Assembly (NCBI RefSeq): GCF_001942625.1
Contig: NZ_MLCL01000074.1
Span: 48,597-112,596, forward strand
DNA: 64,000 nt
DNA from: Mycobacterium syngnathidarum
GTDB taxonomy: Bacteria > Actinomycetota > Actinomycetes > Mycobacteriales > Mycobacteriaceae
Direction: 5' to 3'
Positions 25,803-34,938 of this stretch are shown one piece after another; position 1 is the stretch's first letter; the number at the start of each line of letters is the position of its first letter. Both the position numbers and the translations under genes were made by a program. The notes under the pieces are model-generated. The model saw only the letters and a list, made by a program, of their open reading frames with translations. It was not told the DNA's origin and ran no database searches.

Positions 25803-26660
25803 GTGACTCTCGACATCACCGGATACACGGTCCGTGACGACGACGATGACGATCCTGAACTGCTGCTGGAGCCCAGCGGCGAAGTCGTCGACACCTGGCG
25901 CGAGGGCTACCCGTACGACGAGCGCATGCACCGCCTCGACTACGAGGAGCAGAAGCGGCTGCTGCAGATCGAGCTGCTGAAGCTGCAGAAGTGGAGCCAG
26001 ACCAACGGTTTGCGTCACGTCATCGTCTTCGAGGGGCGCGACGCGGCAGGCAAGGGCGGCACCATCAAACGGTTCATGGAGCACCTGAACCCGCGCGGGG
26101 CCCGGGTCGTCGCGCTGGAGAAGCCGACCGAACGGGAACGCACCCAGTGGTATTTCCAGCGGTACGTGCAGCACCTGCCCGCTGCCGGTGAGATCGTGCT
26201 GTTCGACCGGTCCTGGTACAACCGCGCCGGGGTGGAACGCGTGATGGGCTACTGCACCCCCAAACAGCACGCCGAATTCATCCGCCAGGCCCCGTTGTTC
26301 GAGCAGATGCTGGTCAACGACGGCATCAGCCTGACCAAGCTGTGGTTTTCCGTCACGCAGTCCGAGCAACGCACCCGGTTCACCATCCGTCAGGTCGACC
26401 CGGTGCGGCAGTGGAAACTGTCCCCGACCGACCTCGCCTCGCTGGACAAATGGGAGGACTACACCGCCGCCAAGGAAGACATGTTCGCCTGGACGGACAC
26501 CGAGATCGCACCCTGGACCGTGGTCAAGAGCAACGACAAGAAACGCGCCCGCATCAACGCCATGCGCTACGTGCTCGGTAAGTTCGATTACGACAACAAG
26601 GATTTTGACGTGGTCGGCCACGCCGATCCGCTGATCGTTGGGCGTGCCCTGTCGGACTGA
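25803..26660 (+). CDS. ppk2: Polyphosphate kinase 2, class I type
   Basis: 285 aa, GTG start at 25803 (VTLDITGYTVRDDDD). Transfers phosphate between polyphosphate and nucleoside diphosphates. Walker A is FEGRDAAGKGGTIKRF near residue 78; lid EKPTERERTQWYFQRYVQHLP; Walker B FDRSWYNRAGVERVMG near 138, whose SWYNRAG form is that of single-domain class I PPK2. Single-copy length is normal. The upstream frame to 25677 is not needed. A 200-bp gap separates it from gabD2, so it has its own promoter. A second PPK2 of another class is at 40375-41241. Confidence 0.93.
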   Translation: MTLDITGYTVRDDDDDDPELLLEPSGEVVDTWREGYPYDERMHRLDYEEQKRLLQIELLKLQKWSQTNGLRHVIVFEGRDAAGKGGTIKRFMEHLNPRGARVVALEKPTERERTQWYFQRYVQHLPAAGEIVLFDRSWYNRAGVERVMGYCTPKQHAEFIRQAPLFEQMLVNDGISLTKLWFSVTQSEQRTRFTIRQVDPVRQWKLSPTDLASLDKWEDYTAAKEDMFAWTDTEIAPWTVVKSNDKKRARINAMRYVLGKFDYDNKDFDVVGHADPLIVGRALSD

Positions 26661-26695
26661 GCAGTCTGGCCGCCGCCCGGGAGTAGGAGGACGGC

Positions 26696-27541
26696 GTGCG
26701 ATTCGTCATGACGCTGTTCCTGTGGGCGTTGACGACGATCCTGCTGGCGGCCGCGGTGCCCTCGGCATGGGTGCAGAAGAACATCGTCGACGAGCAGGGC
26801 TACTCGGCCTTCGCCGCGGCCGCTGCCGCCGACCCGCAGTTGCAGCAGGCCGTCGCCGGTGAGCTCACCACGCAGGTGCACTCTTTGGCAGCGGAGCACG
26901 GGGCGAACGTGGACTCGCGGCAGGTCCGCGCTGTCGCAGGGGCTTACACCTCGGGCCCGGATTTTCCCGGGCAGTTCGCATTGGCCAACCAGGTCGCCCA
27001 CACCTGGATGTTCACCGATCGGCTGGCCCGCAACGAGGACGGCAGCTGGGTGATCGACCTGGCCCCGATGCTTTCTGACGACTCGTTCCGCAAAACCCTC
27101 TCCGAATTCGATGTCGAAGTACCGCAGACACTTACGGTGCCCATCGCGTCATCGGCACCGGACAGCTTGCGGCCGGGCATCCTGCGTCCGCTGGCGGTGT
27201 GGGGCCCCTGGGCGAGCGTCGGGGTGACGGTGCTGGCCGGCGTCTTCGCCCTGCTGACCTTGGCGGCTGCCCGCGCCCGTGGTAAAGCTCTTGCTGCACT
27301 GGGGGTTTCGGCGCTGCTGGTGGGCGCGGCCGGTTGGGCCGGGTTGGAATCCGGGCGACGCTACCTCAATGAGGCGCTCAACCACACCAGTGGCGACATC
27401 CGGCAGATCGCCGACGCCATGGCCGGCCACGCGATCGACAGCCTGCACCAGTGGCTCAACCTCACCCTGGCCGCCGGCGGTGCGCTGGTGGTCTTCGGCG
27501 TGCTCGTCGCGATGCTGGGCGGGTTGCGCCGTCGGGACTGA
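26696..27541 (+). CDS. Four-helix membrane protein of unknown function
   Basis: 281 aa, GTG start with a perfect AGGAGG upstream. N-terminal helix FVMTLFLWALTTILLAAAV, then an external domain of about 140 residues (ADPQLQQAVAGELTTQV, LTVPIASSAPDSLRPG), then three helices (LAVWGPWASVGVTVLAGVF; ALGVSALLVGAAGW; LTLAAGGALVVFGVLVAM). No enzyme motif. Lies 35 bp after ppk2 in the same direction, so it is probably cotranscribed with it. A link to polyphosphate or an envelope role cannot be read from the sequence. Confidence 0.8.
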   Translation: MRFVMTLFLWALTTILLAAAVPSAWVQKNIVDEQGYSAFAAAAAADPQLQQAVAGELTTQVHSLAAEHGANVDSRQVRAVAGAYTSGPDFPGQFALANQVAHTWMFTDRLARNEDGSWVIDLAPMLSDDSFRKTLSEFDVEVPQTLTVPIASSAPDSLRPGILRPLAVWGPWASVGVTVLAGVFALLTLAAARARGKALAALGVSALLVGAAGWAGLESGRRYLNEALNHTSGDIRQIADAMAGHAIDSLHQWLNLTLAAGGALVVFGVLVAMLGGLRRRD

Positions 27542-27583
27542 AATCCCGTTGACCCTGCGGTCACGGTGCGAAAGTGCGGGTAG

Positions 27584-29605
27584 TCACGCCCTGCGCGCAG
27601 CGTCAATCGCGGCTGGACCCAGCGTCTGCCACAAGAACTCATAGGTGAGCGCCGCCCTGAACGCCGCCTGCTTGTTGTCGGCCGCGCCGCCGTGGCCACC
27701 CTCGATGTTCTCGTAATACAGCACCCGGTGCCCGGCGGCCTCCAGCGCCGCCGTCATCTTCCTGGCGTGGCCGGGGTGCACCCGGTCATCGCGGGTCGAG
27801 GTGGTGATCAGGATCGGCGGATACTTCGCGTCGTTCGAAATATTCTGGTACGGCGAGTATTTCGACATGAATTCCCAGTCCGCCGGATCGTCGGGGTTGC
27901 CGTACTCAGCCATCCAGGACGCGCCGGCGAGCAGCAGGTGGAAACGCTTCATGTCCAGCAGCGGCACACTGCACACCAACGCCCCGAACAACTCCGGGTA
28001 CTGGGTCAGCATGACGCCCATCAGCAGGCCGCCGTTGCTACCGCCGGAGGCGCTGAGCAACTCCACCGTGGTGATGCCGCGGCGCACCAGATCCGCAGCC
28101 ACCGCGGCGAAATCCTCGTACACCACATGGCGGTTCTCGCGCATCGCCTGCTTGTGCCAGTTCGGACCATACTCGCCGCCACCGCGAATGTTGGCCTGCA
28201 CGAAGGTGCCCCCGCGGGCCAGCCAGGCGCGGCCCGCGCCGCCGAGGTACGCCGGCGTCAACGAGTGCTGAAATCCGCCGTAACCGCTGAGGTGGGTCGG
28301 GCTCGGCTGTTCGCGGCGCCCCACAACGAAATACGGAACCTTGGTGCCGTCCTTCGATGTGGCGAAATACTGCTCGACACCGATGCCGGTGGCGTCATAG
28401 AACGCCGGAGCCGACTTGATCTCGACCAGCGGGCCGCCGGCGGTGCCGTACAACAGCCGCGACGGAGTGGTGAATCCGCTTGAGTTGTAGAACACCTCGT
28501 CACCGTGGTGATCGCAGTCGACGACGATGGTGTCCGTCGCCGGCGGGATGTCCGGTGCGTCCCTGCGTTCCCACGTCCCCGGCGTGACGACCTCGACGTG
28601 GCTGGCGACATCACGCAACGTGACGAGGATCAGTTTTTCCTTGGTCCACTGCACACCAGCCAGGCTGCTGTGCGCGTCCGGCTCGTAGATCATCGTGAGA
28701 TCGGCCGTGCCGGAGAGAAAACCGTCGAACTCGGTGCCCAGCAGGGCGCCCGCCGGGTAGGTGACATCACCCACCTGCCAGTCGGTGCGCAGGGAGATCA
28801 GCAACCATTCGCGGTGCAGCGACAGCGACGAGTCGGTCGGAACCCTCAACTCGATCAGCTCGCCGTCACGCACCTCGTAGCGGATGCGGTTGTAGAAGTC
28901 GGTGTAGCGGCCCAAGCGGGTGTGCTCGAAGCCCGGGGTCCGGTCGACCGAGGCGATCACCCGGACGTCCGTCGGCTCCGCCTCGTACACCGTCTCGGCC
29001 TCGGCCAACGGCTGGCCACGACGCCAGCGCTTGGCGATCCGCGGATAACCGGATTCGGTCATCGACCCCGCACCGAAATCGGTGCACACCAGCAGGGTGT
29101 CTTCGTCCTCCCAGGACACCGAAGACTTGGCTTCGGGCAACTCGAACCCGCCGGAAACGAATTCCCTTGTCCGCATGTCGAACTCACGCACCACTGTGGC
29201 GTCGGCGCCGCCGCGGGAAAGACTGATCATGGCCAGCGTGTAGTCGGGCTCGATCACCTCGGGCCCGGCCCACACCCAGTTCTCGTCCTCGGCGCGGGCC
29301 AGCTCGTCCAGATCCAGGATCACGTCCCAGTCCGGATCGTCGGTGCGGTAGCTGTCCAGCGTGGTGCGCCGCCACAGGCCGCGCGGATGTGCCTCGTCGC
29401 GCCAGAAGTTGTAGAGATGCTCACCGCGCCGGCTCGGATACGGGATACGCGCATCGGTGTCGAGAATCTCCAGCACCTCGGAGCGGATCGCCTCGAAGCG
29501 GTCACCACTCAGCTCGGCCAGCGTCGGCTCGTTGTGCGCCCGCACCCACGCCAACGCGTCGTCGCCGGTGATGTCCTCAAGCCACAGGTAAGGGTCCTTC
29601 GCCAC
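27584..29605 (-). CDS. Prolyl oligopeptidase family serine peptidase (Rv0457c-like)
   Basis: 673 aa, S9 family, probably cytoplasmic. N-terminal seven-bladed propeller (about 60-400) and C-terminal alpha/beta hydrolase. Catalytic Ser in SASGGSNGGLLMG, Asp in TSTRDDRVHPGHA, His in IEGGHGGAADN. Starting at GTG 29605 (VAKDPYLWLED) gives the same length as M. tuberculosis Rv0457c; the frame continues upstream to 30289 but that stretch is antisense to the DUF779 gene. A TAACAA -10 box lies a few bases before the start, so the mRNA is likely leaderless. Would cleave short peptides after Pro or related residues. Confidence 0.93.
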   Translation of the reverse strand: MAKDPYLWLEDITGDDALAWVRAHNEPTLAELSGDRFEAIRSEVLEILDTDARIPYPSRRGEHLYNFWRDEAHPRGLWRRTTLDSYRTDDPDWDVILDLDELARAEDENWVWAGPEVIEPDYTLAMISLSRGGADATVVREFDMRTREFVSGGFELPEAKSSVSWEDEDTLLVCTDFGAGSMTESGYPRIAKRWRRGQPLAEAETVYEAEPTDVRVIASVDRTPGFEHTRLGRYTDFYNRIRYEVRDGELIELRVPTDSSLSLHREWLLISLRTDWQVGDVTYPAGALLGTEFDGFLSGTADLTMIYEPDAHSSLAGVQWTKEKLILVTLRDVASHVEVVTPGTWERRDAPDIPPATDTIVVDCDHHGDEVFYNSSGFTTPSRLLYGTAGGPLVEIKSAPAFYDATGIGVEQYFATSKDGTKVPYFVVGRREQPSPTHLSGYGGFQHSLTPAYLGGAGRAWLARGGTFVQANIRGGGEYGPNWHKQAMRENRHVVYEDFAAVAADLVRRGITTVELLSASGGSNGGLLMGVMLTQYPELFGALVCSVPLLDMKRFHLLLAGASWMAEYGNPDDPADWEFMSKYSPYQNISNDAKYPPILITTSTRDDRVHPGHARKMTAALEAAGHRVLYYENIEGGHGGAADNKQAAFRAALTYEFLWQTLGPAAIDAARRA

Positions 29606-29674
29606 ACCCACATTGTTACCGCGCGCGTAATGTGAGCCGGACAACACCACCGTCGAACAGAAGCGAGGGACGTC

Positions 29675-30169
29675 ATGGCCCAGGCACCGGCGCGGGCCCT
29701 GATCACCGCGGCCGCCGCCGACCTGCTGGCGCGGCTCCAGGAGCGCCACGGCGCACTGATGTTTCACCAGTCCGGCGGCTGCTGCGACGGGTCGTCCCCG
29801 ATGTGTTACCCCGACGGCGATTTCATCGTCGGTGACCGCGACATCCTGCTGGCGGTTCTCGACGTCGGCACCGGCGTTCCGGTGTGGATCTCCGGCCCCC
29901 AGTTCGAGGCGTGGAAGCACACCCAGCTGGTGATCGACGTGGTCCCCGGCCGCGGCGGTGGCTTCAGCCTCGAGGCGCCCGAAGGCATGCGGTTCCTGTC
30001 CCGTGGCCGGGCCTTCACCGACGCCGAGAACGACGCGCTGGCAGAGCAGTCCCCGGTGACCGGAACGCAGTACAGCGCCGGTGCCCGCCCACCCGAGACC
30101 GGCAGCCACATCGTCGACGAAGCCGCCGACGCCTGCCCGATCCCCGGGGGACGCGCCGCGCGGATGTAG
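29675..30169 (+). CDS. DUF779 family protein (Rv0459-like)
   Basis: 164 aa. Family hallmark: ALMFHQSGGCCDGSSPMCYPDGDF at residues 29-52, with three Cys and the HQSGGCCDG motif likely to bind a metal. Also FEAWKHTQLVIDVVPGRGGGFSLE near 85. In M. tuberculosis and other actinobacteria this gene directly follows an aldehyde dehydrogenase (Rv0458); here that partner is missing and the prolyl oligopeptidase lies in its place, divergently. Function unproven; thought to assist the dehydrogenase. ATG 29675 has GAGGGA upstream. Confidence 0.9.
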   Translation: MAQAPARALITAAAADLLARLQERHGALMFHQSGGCCDGSSPMCYPDGDFIVGDRDILLAVLDVGTGVPVWISGPQFEAWKHTQLVIDVVPGRGGGFSLEAPEGMRFLSRGRAFTDAENDALAEQSPVTGTQYSAGARPPETGSHIVDEAADACPIPGGRAARM

Positions 30170-30204
30170 CGGGCCCGCACCCGCCACGGCGTTATCGTCG
30201 AAGA

Positions 30205-30483
30205 GTGATCCCGCTGCCACGGCCGTGGCTGCTGACCAGCGCCATGTTGGTCGGCGTAGCGGTCGGGCTGTTGGCGGGTATCGCCACAACCCTGCTGGTC
30301 ACGGCCACCGTCCGGCCCGATGCGGTGATCGCCCTCGTCCTCGGCGTACCCGGTGTCCTCGGGATACTGATGGTCCTGGTGTCAGGACGGCGGTGGGTCA
30401 CCACGCTCGGCGCGTGTGTGCTGGCCGTCGCGCCCGGCTGGTTCGGTGCCCTGACAATCATCCAGGTGGCATCCCATGGCTGA
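30205..30483 (+). CDS. Small hydrophobic membrane protein (Rv0460-like)
   Basis: 92 aa, GTG start. Three membrane helices fill almost the whole protein (LLTSAMLVGVAVGLLAGIATTLL, AVIALVLGVPGVLGILMVLV, TTLGACVLAVAPGWFGALTI). Corresponds in position to M. tuberculosis Rv0460. It overlaps the next membrane protein gene by 8 bp, so the two are translated together. No functional motif. Confidence 0.8.
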   Translation: MIPLPRPWLLTSAMLVGVAVGLLAGIATTLLVTATVRPDAVIALVLGVPGVLGILMVLVSGRRWVTTLGACVLAVAPGWFGALTIIQVASHG

Positions 30484-30970
30484 CAACGTCGACACCTCCA
30501 CCGCCGACTTCTCCCCGCTGTTCGACACCGGGGAGAACGAGATCCTCGACGAGGAGCTGTCGGGGAACCTGGCGCCCGCCGAGGGCATGACGGCGGACGA
30601 GACGGCCTCCGACGACGTACCCTCGGCCCCGCTGCCCGCCCCGATCCCGCCCATCGTGGTGGAAGGGTCCTACCTGTCGGTGAAGTGGTGGACGTTCGTG
30701 GGCGTGCTGGCCGGAGTGTGGGTCGTCTCCGCGGCGGCGGGAGCCGGCCTCTACTACTACTGGTATCAGTCGGCCGACAAGACCTGGCCGGTGTTCGTCG
30801 TGCTCGCCTACATCGTCGTCACCACCGTCGGCGCCCTGGTGGCGTCGACCGCCCAGCGCAAGCCCCTGCTATCGGCCCTGGCCATCGCCCTGATGTCGGC
30901 GCCGCTGGCCGCGATGGCCGCGGCGGCGGTTTTCTACGGCGCCTACGTATTCGGCTGGATCGCCCGGTAG
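30476..30970 (+). CDS. Membrane protein with acidic N-terminus (Rv0461-like)
   Basis: 164 aa. Residues 1-60 are acidic and disordered (LFDTGENEILDEELSGNLA), then three membrane helices: WWTFVGVLAGVWVVSAAAGAGLYYYW, VFVVLAYIVVTTVGALVA, and LSALAIALMSAPLAAMAAAAVFYG. Sits where Rv0461 sits, just before lpdC (31-bp gap). A conserved but uncharacterised partner of the small membrane protein upstream. Confidence 0.85.
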   Translation: MADNVDTSTADFSPLFDTGENEILDEELSGNLAPAEGMTADETASDDVPSAPLPAPIPPIVVEGSYLSVKWWTFVGVLAGVWVVSAAAGAGLYYYWYQSADKTWPVFVVLAYIVVTTVGALVASTAQRKPLLSALAIALMSAPLAAMAAAAVFYGAYVFGWIAR

Positions 30971-30988
30971 GACGATTGCGCCGCCCAT

Positions 30989-30994
30989 TAGGGT
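30989..30994 (+). promoter_or_regulatory. -10 box of lpdC, probable leaderless start
   Basis: TAGGGT followed by exactly 6 bases and the GTG start at 31001. No Shine-Dalgarno is visible. Confidence 0.45.
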
Positions 30995-31000
30995 GGGGTC

Positions 31001-32401
31001 GTGACCCACTTTGACGTCGTCGTTCTCGGAGCTGGTCCCGGTGGATACGTCGCGGCCATTCGTGCCGCCCAACTGGGGCTGAAGACCGCAATTGTCGAAC
31101 CCAAGTACTGGGGTGGCGTGTGCCTCAATGTCGGGTGCATCCCGTCCAAGGCGCTGCTGCGCAACGCGGAACTCGCGCACATCTTCAACAAGGAAGCCAA
31201 GACCTTCGGCATCACCGGTGAGGCCACCTTCGACTACGGGGCCGCCTTCGACCGCAGCCGCAAGGTCGCCGACGGCCGTGTCGCCGGCGTGCACTTCCTG
31301 ATGAAGAAGAACAAGATCACCGAGGTTCACGGGTACGGCACGTTCACCGGGCCCAAGTCGATGTCGGTGAAACTCAACGAGGGCGGGACCGAAGAGCTCA
31401 CCTTCGACAACGCGATCATCGCCACCGGGTCCTCGACCCGCCTGGTGCCGGGTACCTCGTTGTCCGACAACGTGGTCACCTACGAGACCCAGATTCTCTC
31501 GCGCGAACTGCCGGGGTCGATCATCATCGCCGGCGCCGGCGCGATCGGCATGGAGTTCGCCTACGTGCTGAAGAACTATGGCGTCGACGTCACCATCGTC
31601 GAGTTCCTGCCGCGTGCGCTGCCCAACGAGGACGCCGAGGTCTCCAAGGAGATCGAGAAGCAGTACAAGAAGCTGGGCGTGAAGATCCTGACCGGTACCA
31701 AGGTCGAGGGCATCTCCGACAAGGGCGGCGACGGGTCGGTTGTTGTCACGGTCAGCAAGGACGGCAAGACCGAGGAACTCAAGGCCGACAAGGTGCTGCA
31801 GGCCATCGGCTTTGCGCCCAACGTCGAGGGCTTCGGTCTGGAGGCGGCGGGCGTGGCACTCACCGACCGCGGGGCCATCGCCATCGACGACTACATGCGC
31901 ACCAATGTGCCGCACATCTATGCCATCGGCGATGTCACCAGCAAGCTGCAGCTGGCCCACGTCGCCGAGGCCCAGGCCGTGGTGGCCGCTGAAACCATCG
32001 GCGGTGCAGAGACTCTCGCGCTCGGCGACTACCGGATGATGCCACGCGCCACGTTCTGCCAGCCGCAGGTGGCCAGCTTCGGCCTCACCGAGGAGCAGGC
32101 CAAGGCCGAGGGATACGACGTTGTGGTCGCCAAGTTCCCGTTCACCGCCAACGGCAAGGCCCACGGCCTGGCCGATCCGACCGGCTTCGTGAAACTGATC
32201 GCCGACAAGAAGCACCTCGAACTGATCGGCGGCCACCTGATCGGCCCGGATGTGTCCGAACTGCTGCCAGAGCTGACCCTGGCGCAGAAGTGGGACCTGA
32301 CGGCCAACGAGCTGGCCCGCAACGTGCACACCCATCCGACCTTGTCGGAGGCGCTGCAAGAGTGCTTCCACGGTCTGACCGGCCACATGATCAACTTTTG
32401 A
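31001..32401 (+). CDS. lpdC: Dihydrolipoamide dehydrogenase (E3)
   Basis: FAD-dependent E3 subunit of the pyruvate and branched-chain keto-acid dehydrogenase complexes, and in mycobacteria also of the peroxynitrite reductase/peroxidase chain; 466 aa. FAD site [20 protein letters not shown] at residues 6-25; redox-active disulfide [16 protein letters not shown] (CxxxxC) near 38-48; NAD site [21 protein letters not shown] near 170-190; C-terminal catalytic His-Glu in [14 protein letters not shown] near 445. Matches M. tuberculosis Rv0462 in order and length. Confidence 0.98.
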   Translation: MTHFDVVVLGAGPGGYVAAIRAAQLGLKTAIVEPKYWGGVCLNVGCIPSKALLRNAELAHIFNKEAKTFGITGEATFDYGAAFDRSRKVADGRVAGVHFLMKKNKITEVHGYGTFTGPKSMSVKLNEGGTEELTFDNAIIATGSSTRLVPGTSLSDNVVTYETQILSRELPGSIIIAGAGAIGMEFAYVLKNYGVDVTIVEFLPRALPNEDAEVSKEIEKQYKKLGVKILTGTKVEGISDKGGDGSVVVTVSKDGKTEELKADKVLQAIGFAPNVEGFGLEAAGVALTDRGAIAIDDYMRTNVPHIYAIGDVTSKLQLAHVAEAQAVVAAETIGGAETLALGDYRMMPRATFCQPQVASFGLTEEQAKAEGYDVVVAKFPFTANGKAHGLADPTGFVKLIADKKHLELIGGHLIGPDVSELLPELTLAQKWDLTANELARNVHTHPTLSEALQECFHGLTGHMINF

Positions 32402-32667
32402 GAAACGAAATCGTCGCCGGGATAGGCGGATTGGTGCTCGGCCACATTCTGTGGCTGACTGCCATCACTTTGGCAACCGAGGGCTCCCGGGTGAACGTCT
32501 GGGTGCTCTTGGTGGCCGCACTGTCGCTCATCGGCGGAGCGGCCGGCGGCTACTTCGGCTGGCGGAAGTACCAGCAGAAATCCCGTACCTGGGCGGTGTT
32601 CCTGTGGCTGCTGCCGGTGTCGCCGGTGGTGTTCTCGCTGGTGCTGCTCGGGGTCACCTACCTGTAG
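32398..32667 (+). CDS. Small membrane protein (Rv0463-like)
   Basis: 89 aa. TTG start overlaps the lpdC stop (TTGA), so translation is coupled. Three membrane helices: [62 protein letters not shown]. Position equals Rv0463. Function unknown. A strong hairpin follows 7 bases after the stop. Confidence 0.8.
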   Translation: MRNEIVAGIGGLVLGHILWLTAITLATEGSRVNVWVLLVAALSLIGGAAGGYFGWRKYQQKSRTWAVFLWLLPVSPVVFSLVLLGVTYL

Positions 32668-32673
32668 ACGTGC

Positions 32674-32722
32674 GATTTGTGCACCTCGCGTAACGCTGAC
32701 CGTTACGCGAGGTGCACAAATC
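32674..32722. terminator. Bidirectional terminator-type hairpin
   Basis: Perfect 22-bp arms (left arm begins GATTTGTGCACCTCGCGTAA) around a 5-nt CTGAC loop, exactly filling the gap between the convergent Rv0463-like and Rv0464c-like genes. It has no GC/U asymmetry, and works the same on either strand. Confidence 0.75.
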
Positions 32723-32723
32723 A

Positions 32724-33275
32724 CTAGTCAGGGAAGTCGAGCGGGATCCGCAGCGTGGTCATGGTGGCGGCCAGGCCATCGTATTGGCTTGCCAGCATGC
32801 AGAATTCGATGAGCTGAGGCTTGGTCAGGATCGCTGACAGCGCCGCCCAGGTTTCGGCCGAGACCGACCGGGTGACGACGAACTCGTCGGTTGCGGTGAT
32901 CAGCACCCGCTGCCGATCGGTCAGGCCCTCGGCGTCGGGGCCTTCGAAGATGCGGGCCTGAGTTTCGGCATCCACGCCGCGGCTGCGGGCCAGCCGGCGG
33001 TGCTGCTGCAATTCGTATTCACAGTCGCGCAGATGTCCCACCCGCAGGATCACCAGCTCGGCGTCCTGACGCGGCAGTTTTCCCAGCGGGCCGAGCAACA
33101 GCCCCGAATACGGCAGCCAGGCCAGAAACAGCAGCTTGTGCTGCCCCAGCACGTTCATCAGGGTGAACCGCGGTGCGCGGATGGCCCGGGCGCCCAGCTT
33201 GGCGATGGCCCAGTTGACCGGGCCCAGCTCACGGAATCCGCCCGGCGCGATGCGGGCCGGCTCGAGTGCACTCAC
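32724..33275 (-). CDS. AhpD/CMD-fold protein (Rv0464c-like)
   Basis: 183 aa all-helical protein. Core motif ELVILRVGHLRDCEYELQQHRRLARSRG near residues 74-101: one Cys, followed by Glu and the conserved His of the CMD/AhpD fold, but no CxxC. Same position as M. tuberculosis Rv0464c, downstream of ramB and convergent to the lpdC operon. Starts with GTG (MSALEPARI). Related to carboxymuconolactone decarboxylase-like proteins; no proven substrate. Confidence 0.88.
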   Translation of the reverse strand: MSALEPARIAPGGFRELGPVNWAIAKLGARAIRAPRFTLMNVLGQHKLLFLAWLPYSGLLLGPLGKLPRQDAELVILRVGHLRDCEYELQQHRRLARSRGVDAETQARIFEGPDAEGLTDRQRVLITATDEFVVTRSVSAETWAALSAILTKPQLIEFCMLASQYDGLAATMTTLRIPLDFPD

Positions 33276-33391
33276 CCCGCCGAGTGTGGCACAGGTGCGC
33301 TCACGGCGTGAGCGCCGGTTTCTACGTGCGGGCTTCTGATCGGCGGGTCATCACGACCAAGGTGTAGAAACCGGCGGCGTTGTCCAGCGGA

Positions 33392-34807
33392 CTACGGCTG
33401 GCGCACCAGGTACGGCGACACCGTCGAACGGTGCTCGTTGAGGTCCAGGGCCTTGCCGAGCGCGGGGAACGCGCGCTGCGGACAGTTGTCGCGCTCGCAC
33501 ACCCGGCAGCCCGATCCGATGGGCGTGGCCACCTCGCCGGAGAGATCCAGCCCCTCGGAGTACACCAGCCGATGGGCGTGGCGCAGCTCGCATCCCAGCC
33601 CGATCGCGAACGTCTTGCCGGGCTGCCCATAGCGCGACGCGCGACGCTCCACGGTGCGGGCCACCCACATGTAGTGGCGGCCGTCGGGCATCTGGGCGAT
33701 CTGCACCCCGATCTTGCCCGGGTTGCCGAAGGTCTCGTAGACGTTCCACAACGGGCAGGTGCCGCCCGATGAGGAGAAGTGAAAACCGGTGGCGGACTGG
33801 CGCTTCGACATGTTGCCGGCACGGTCGACGCGGACGAACGAGAACGGCACGCCGCGCATCGAGGGCCGCTGCAGGGTGGACAGCCGGTGCGCGATGGTCT
33901 CGTAGCTCACCGAATAGAACGCCGACAGCCGCTCCACGTCGTAGCGGAAATTCTCGGTGACACCGTGGAATTGGCGATAGGGGAGCACGGTGGCCGCGGC
34001 GAAGTAGTTGGCCAGCCCGAGCCGGGCCAGGGTGCGGGACTCGTCGCTGGTGAACATGCCCTCGTCGACCATCTTGTCGATCAGATCGCCGAACTCGAGG
34101 AAGGCCAGCTCGGCCGCCATCTTGAAGACCTGTTGGCCGCTGGACAGGTGATTGCCCATCTCCAGGGTCTTGGTGGCCGGGTCGTAGCGGTGCAGCACGG
34201 TGTCGCCAAGATCGATACGCCGCACGATCCGCACGCCGTGCACCGTCGTCATCCGGTTGGCCAGCTCCCCGGCCAGATCGCCGCGGTGCATGCGGATCTT
34301 GGCGGTCAGATCCTCCGCGGCGGTGTCGAGTTCGTGCAGGTAGTTCTGCCGCTGGTAGAAGTAGTCGCGCACTTCCTCATGGGGCATGGTGATCGACCCG
34401 CTACCGCTGCCGTCGGAGTAGCGGTCCTCGGTGGCGGCGGCCAATTGTGTGGTGGTCAGCCGGTAGCGACGGTGCAGGTTGACCAGTGCGCGGGCAAAGT
34501 TCGGATACGCCGCGACCATGTCGGCGACTTCGCCGGCGTCCATATCGGCGCCGAGATCGCGGTCCATCGCGACCTCGCGCATCTCGGCGACCAACCGGGT
34601 GTCGTCGTGCGAGGCGAAGAACGTCGCGTCGACCCCGAACACCTCGGTGATGCGCAGCAGCACCGCCACCGTGAGCGGGCGGACATCGTGTTCGATCTGG
34701 TTGAGGTAACTCGGGGAGATCTCGAGCATCTGAGCCAGCGCCGCCTGGCTCAGACCACGCTCGCTGCGAAGTTGACGCACCCGCGACCCCACGAACGTTT
34801 TTGCCAC
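33392..34807 (-). CDS. ramB: RamB: Xre-type regulator of acetate/glyoxylate metabolism
   Basis: 471 aa, homologue of Rv0465c. Residues 8-62 form an Xre HTH (VRQLRSERGLSQAALAQMLEISPSYLNQIEHDVRPLT), a middle DUF955/IrrE-like region includes AAELAFLEFGDLIDKMVD near 245, and the C-terminal DUF2083 domain contains SSSGGTCPLWNVYETF and a Cys group (CRVCERDNCPQRAF) that may bind metal. RamB regulates the glyoxylate bypass; in M. tuberculosis it controls icl1. Two sites like the known RamB box lie upstream of icl1 here (35855 and 35886). Transcribed away from icl1. Confidence 0.95.
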   Translation of the reverse strand: MAKTFVGSRVRQLRSERGLSQAALAQMLEISPSYLNQIEHDVRPLTVAVLLRITEVFGVDATFFASHDDTRLVAEMREVAMDRDLGADMDAGEVADMVAAYPNFARALVNLHRRYRLTTTQLAAATEDRYSDGSGSGSITMPHEEVRDYFYQRQNYLHELDTAAEDLTAKIRMHRGDLAGELANRMTTVHGVRIVRRIDLGDTVLHRYDPATKTLEMGNHLSSGQQVFKMAAELAFLEFGDLIDKMVDEGMFTSDESRTLARLGLANYFAAATVLPYRQFHGVTENFRYDVERLSAFYSVSYETIAHRLSTLQRPSMRGVPFSFVRVDRAGNMSKRQSATGFHFSSSGGTCPLWNVYETFGNPGKIGVQIAQMPDGRHYMWVARTVERRASRYGQPGKTFAIGLGCELRHAHRLVYSEGLDLSGEVATPIGSGCRVCERDNCPQRAFPALGKALDLNEHRSTVSPYLVRQP

Positions 34808-34938
34808 GATGAACCAGGCTACCGCCGGATTAACACAGTTGCGAAGACGTCATTGGCTCCCTTGGCAGTTCGTCTGATACTGGCAGGATCGGGCTGCCTG
34901 GCATGATCGGCTCAGGCGACAGCGACTGGAGATGAATC
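34808..34938. other. ramB / thioesterase divergent region
   Basis: 131 bases between ramB (leftward) and the thioesterase (rightward). It is the expected home of both promoters, and possibly of RamB autoregulation. I see no clear RamB box like those before icl1. Confidence 0.3.

Noticed and set aside
29606..30289. N-terminal extension of the prolyl oligopeptidase
   Set aside because: Antisense to the DUF779 gene; the shorter form equals the known homologue length and starts at a leaderless signal.
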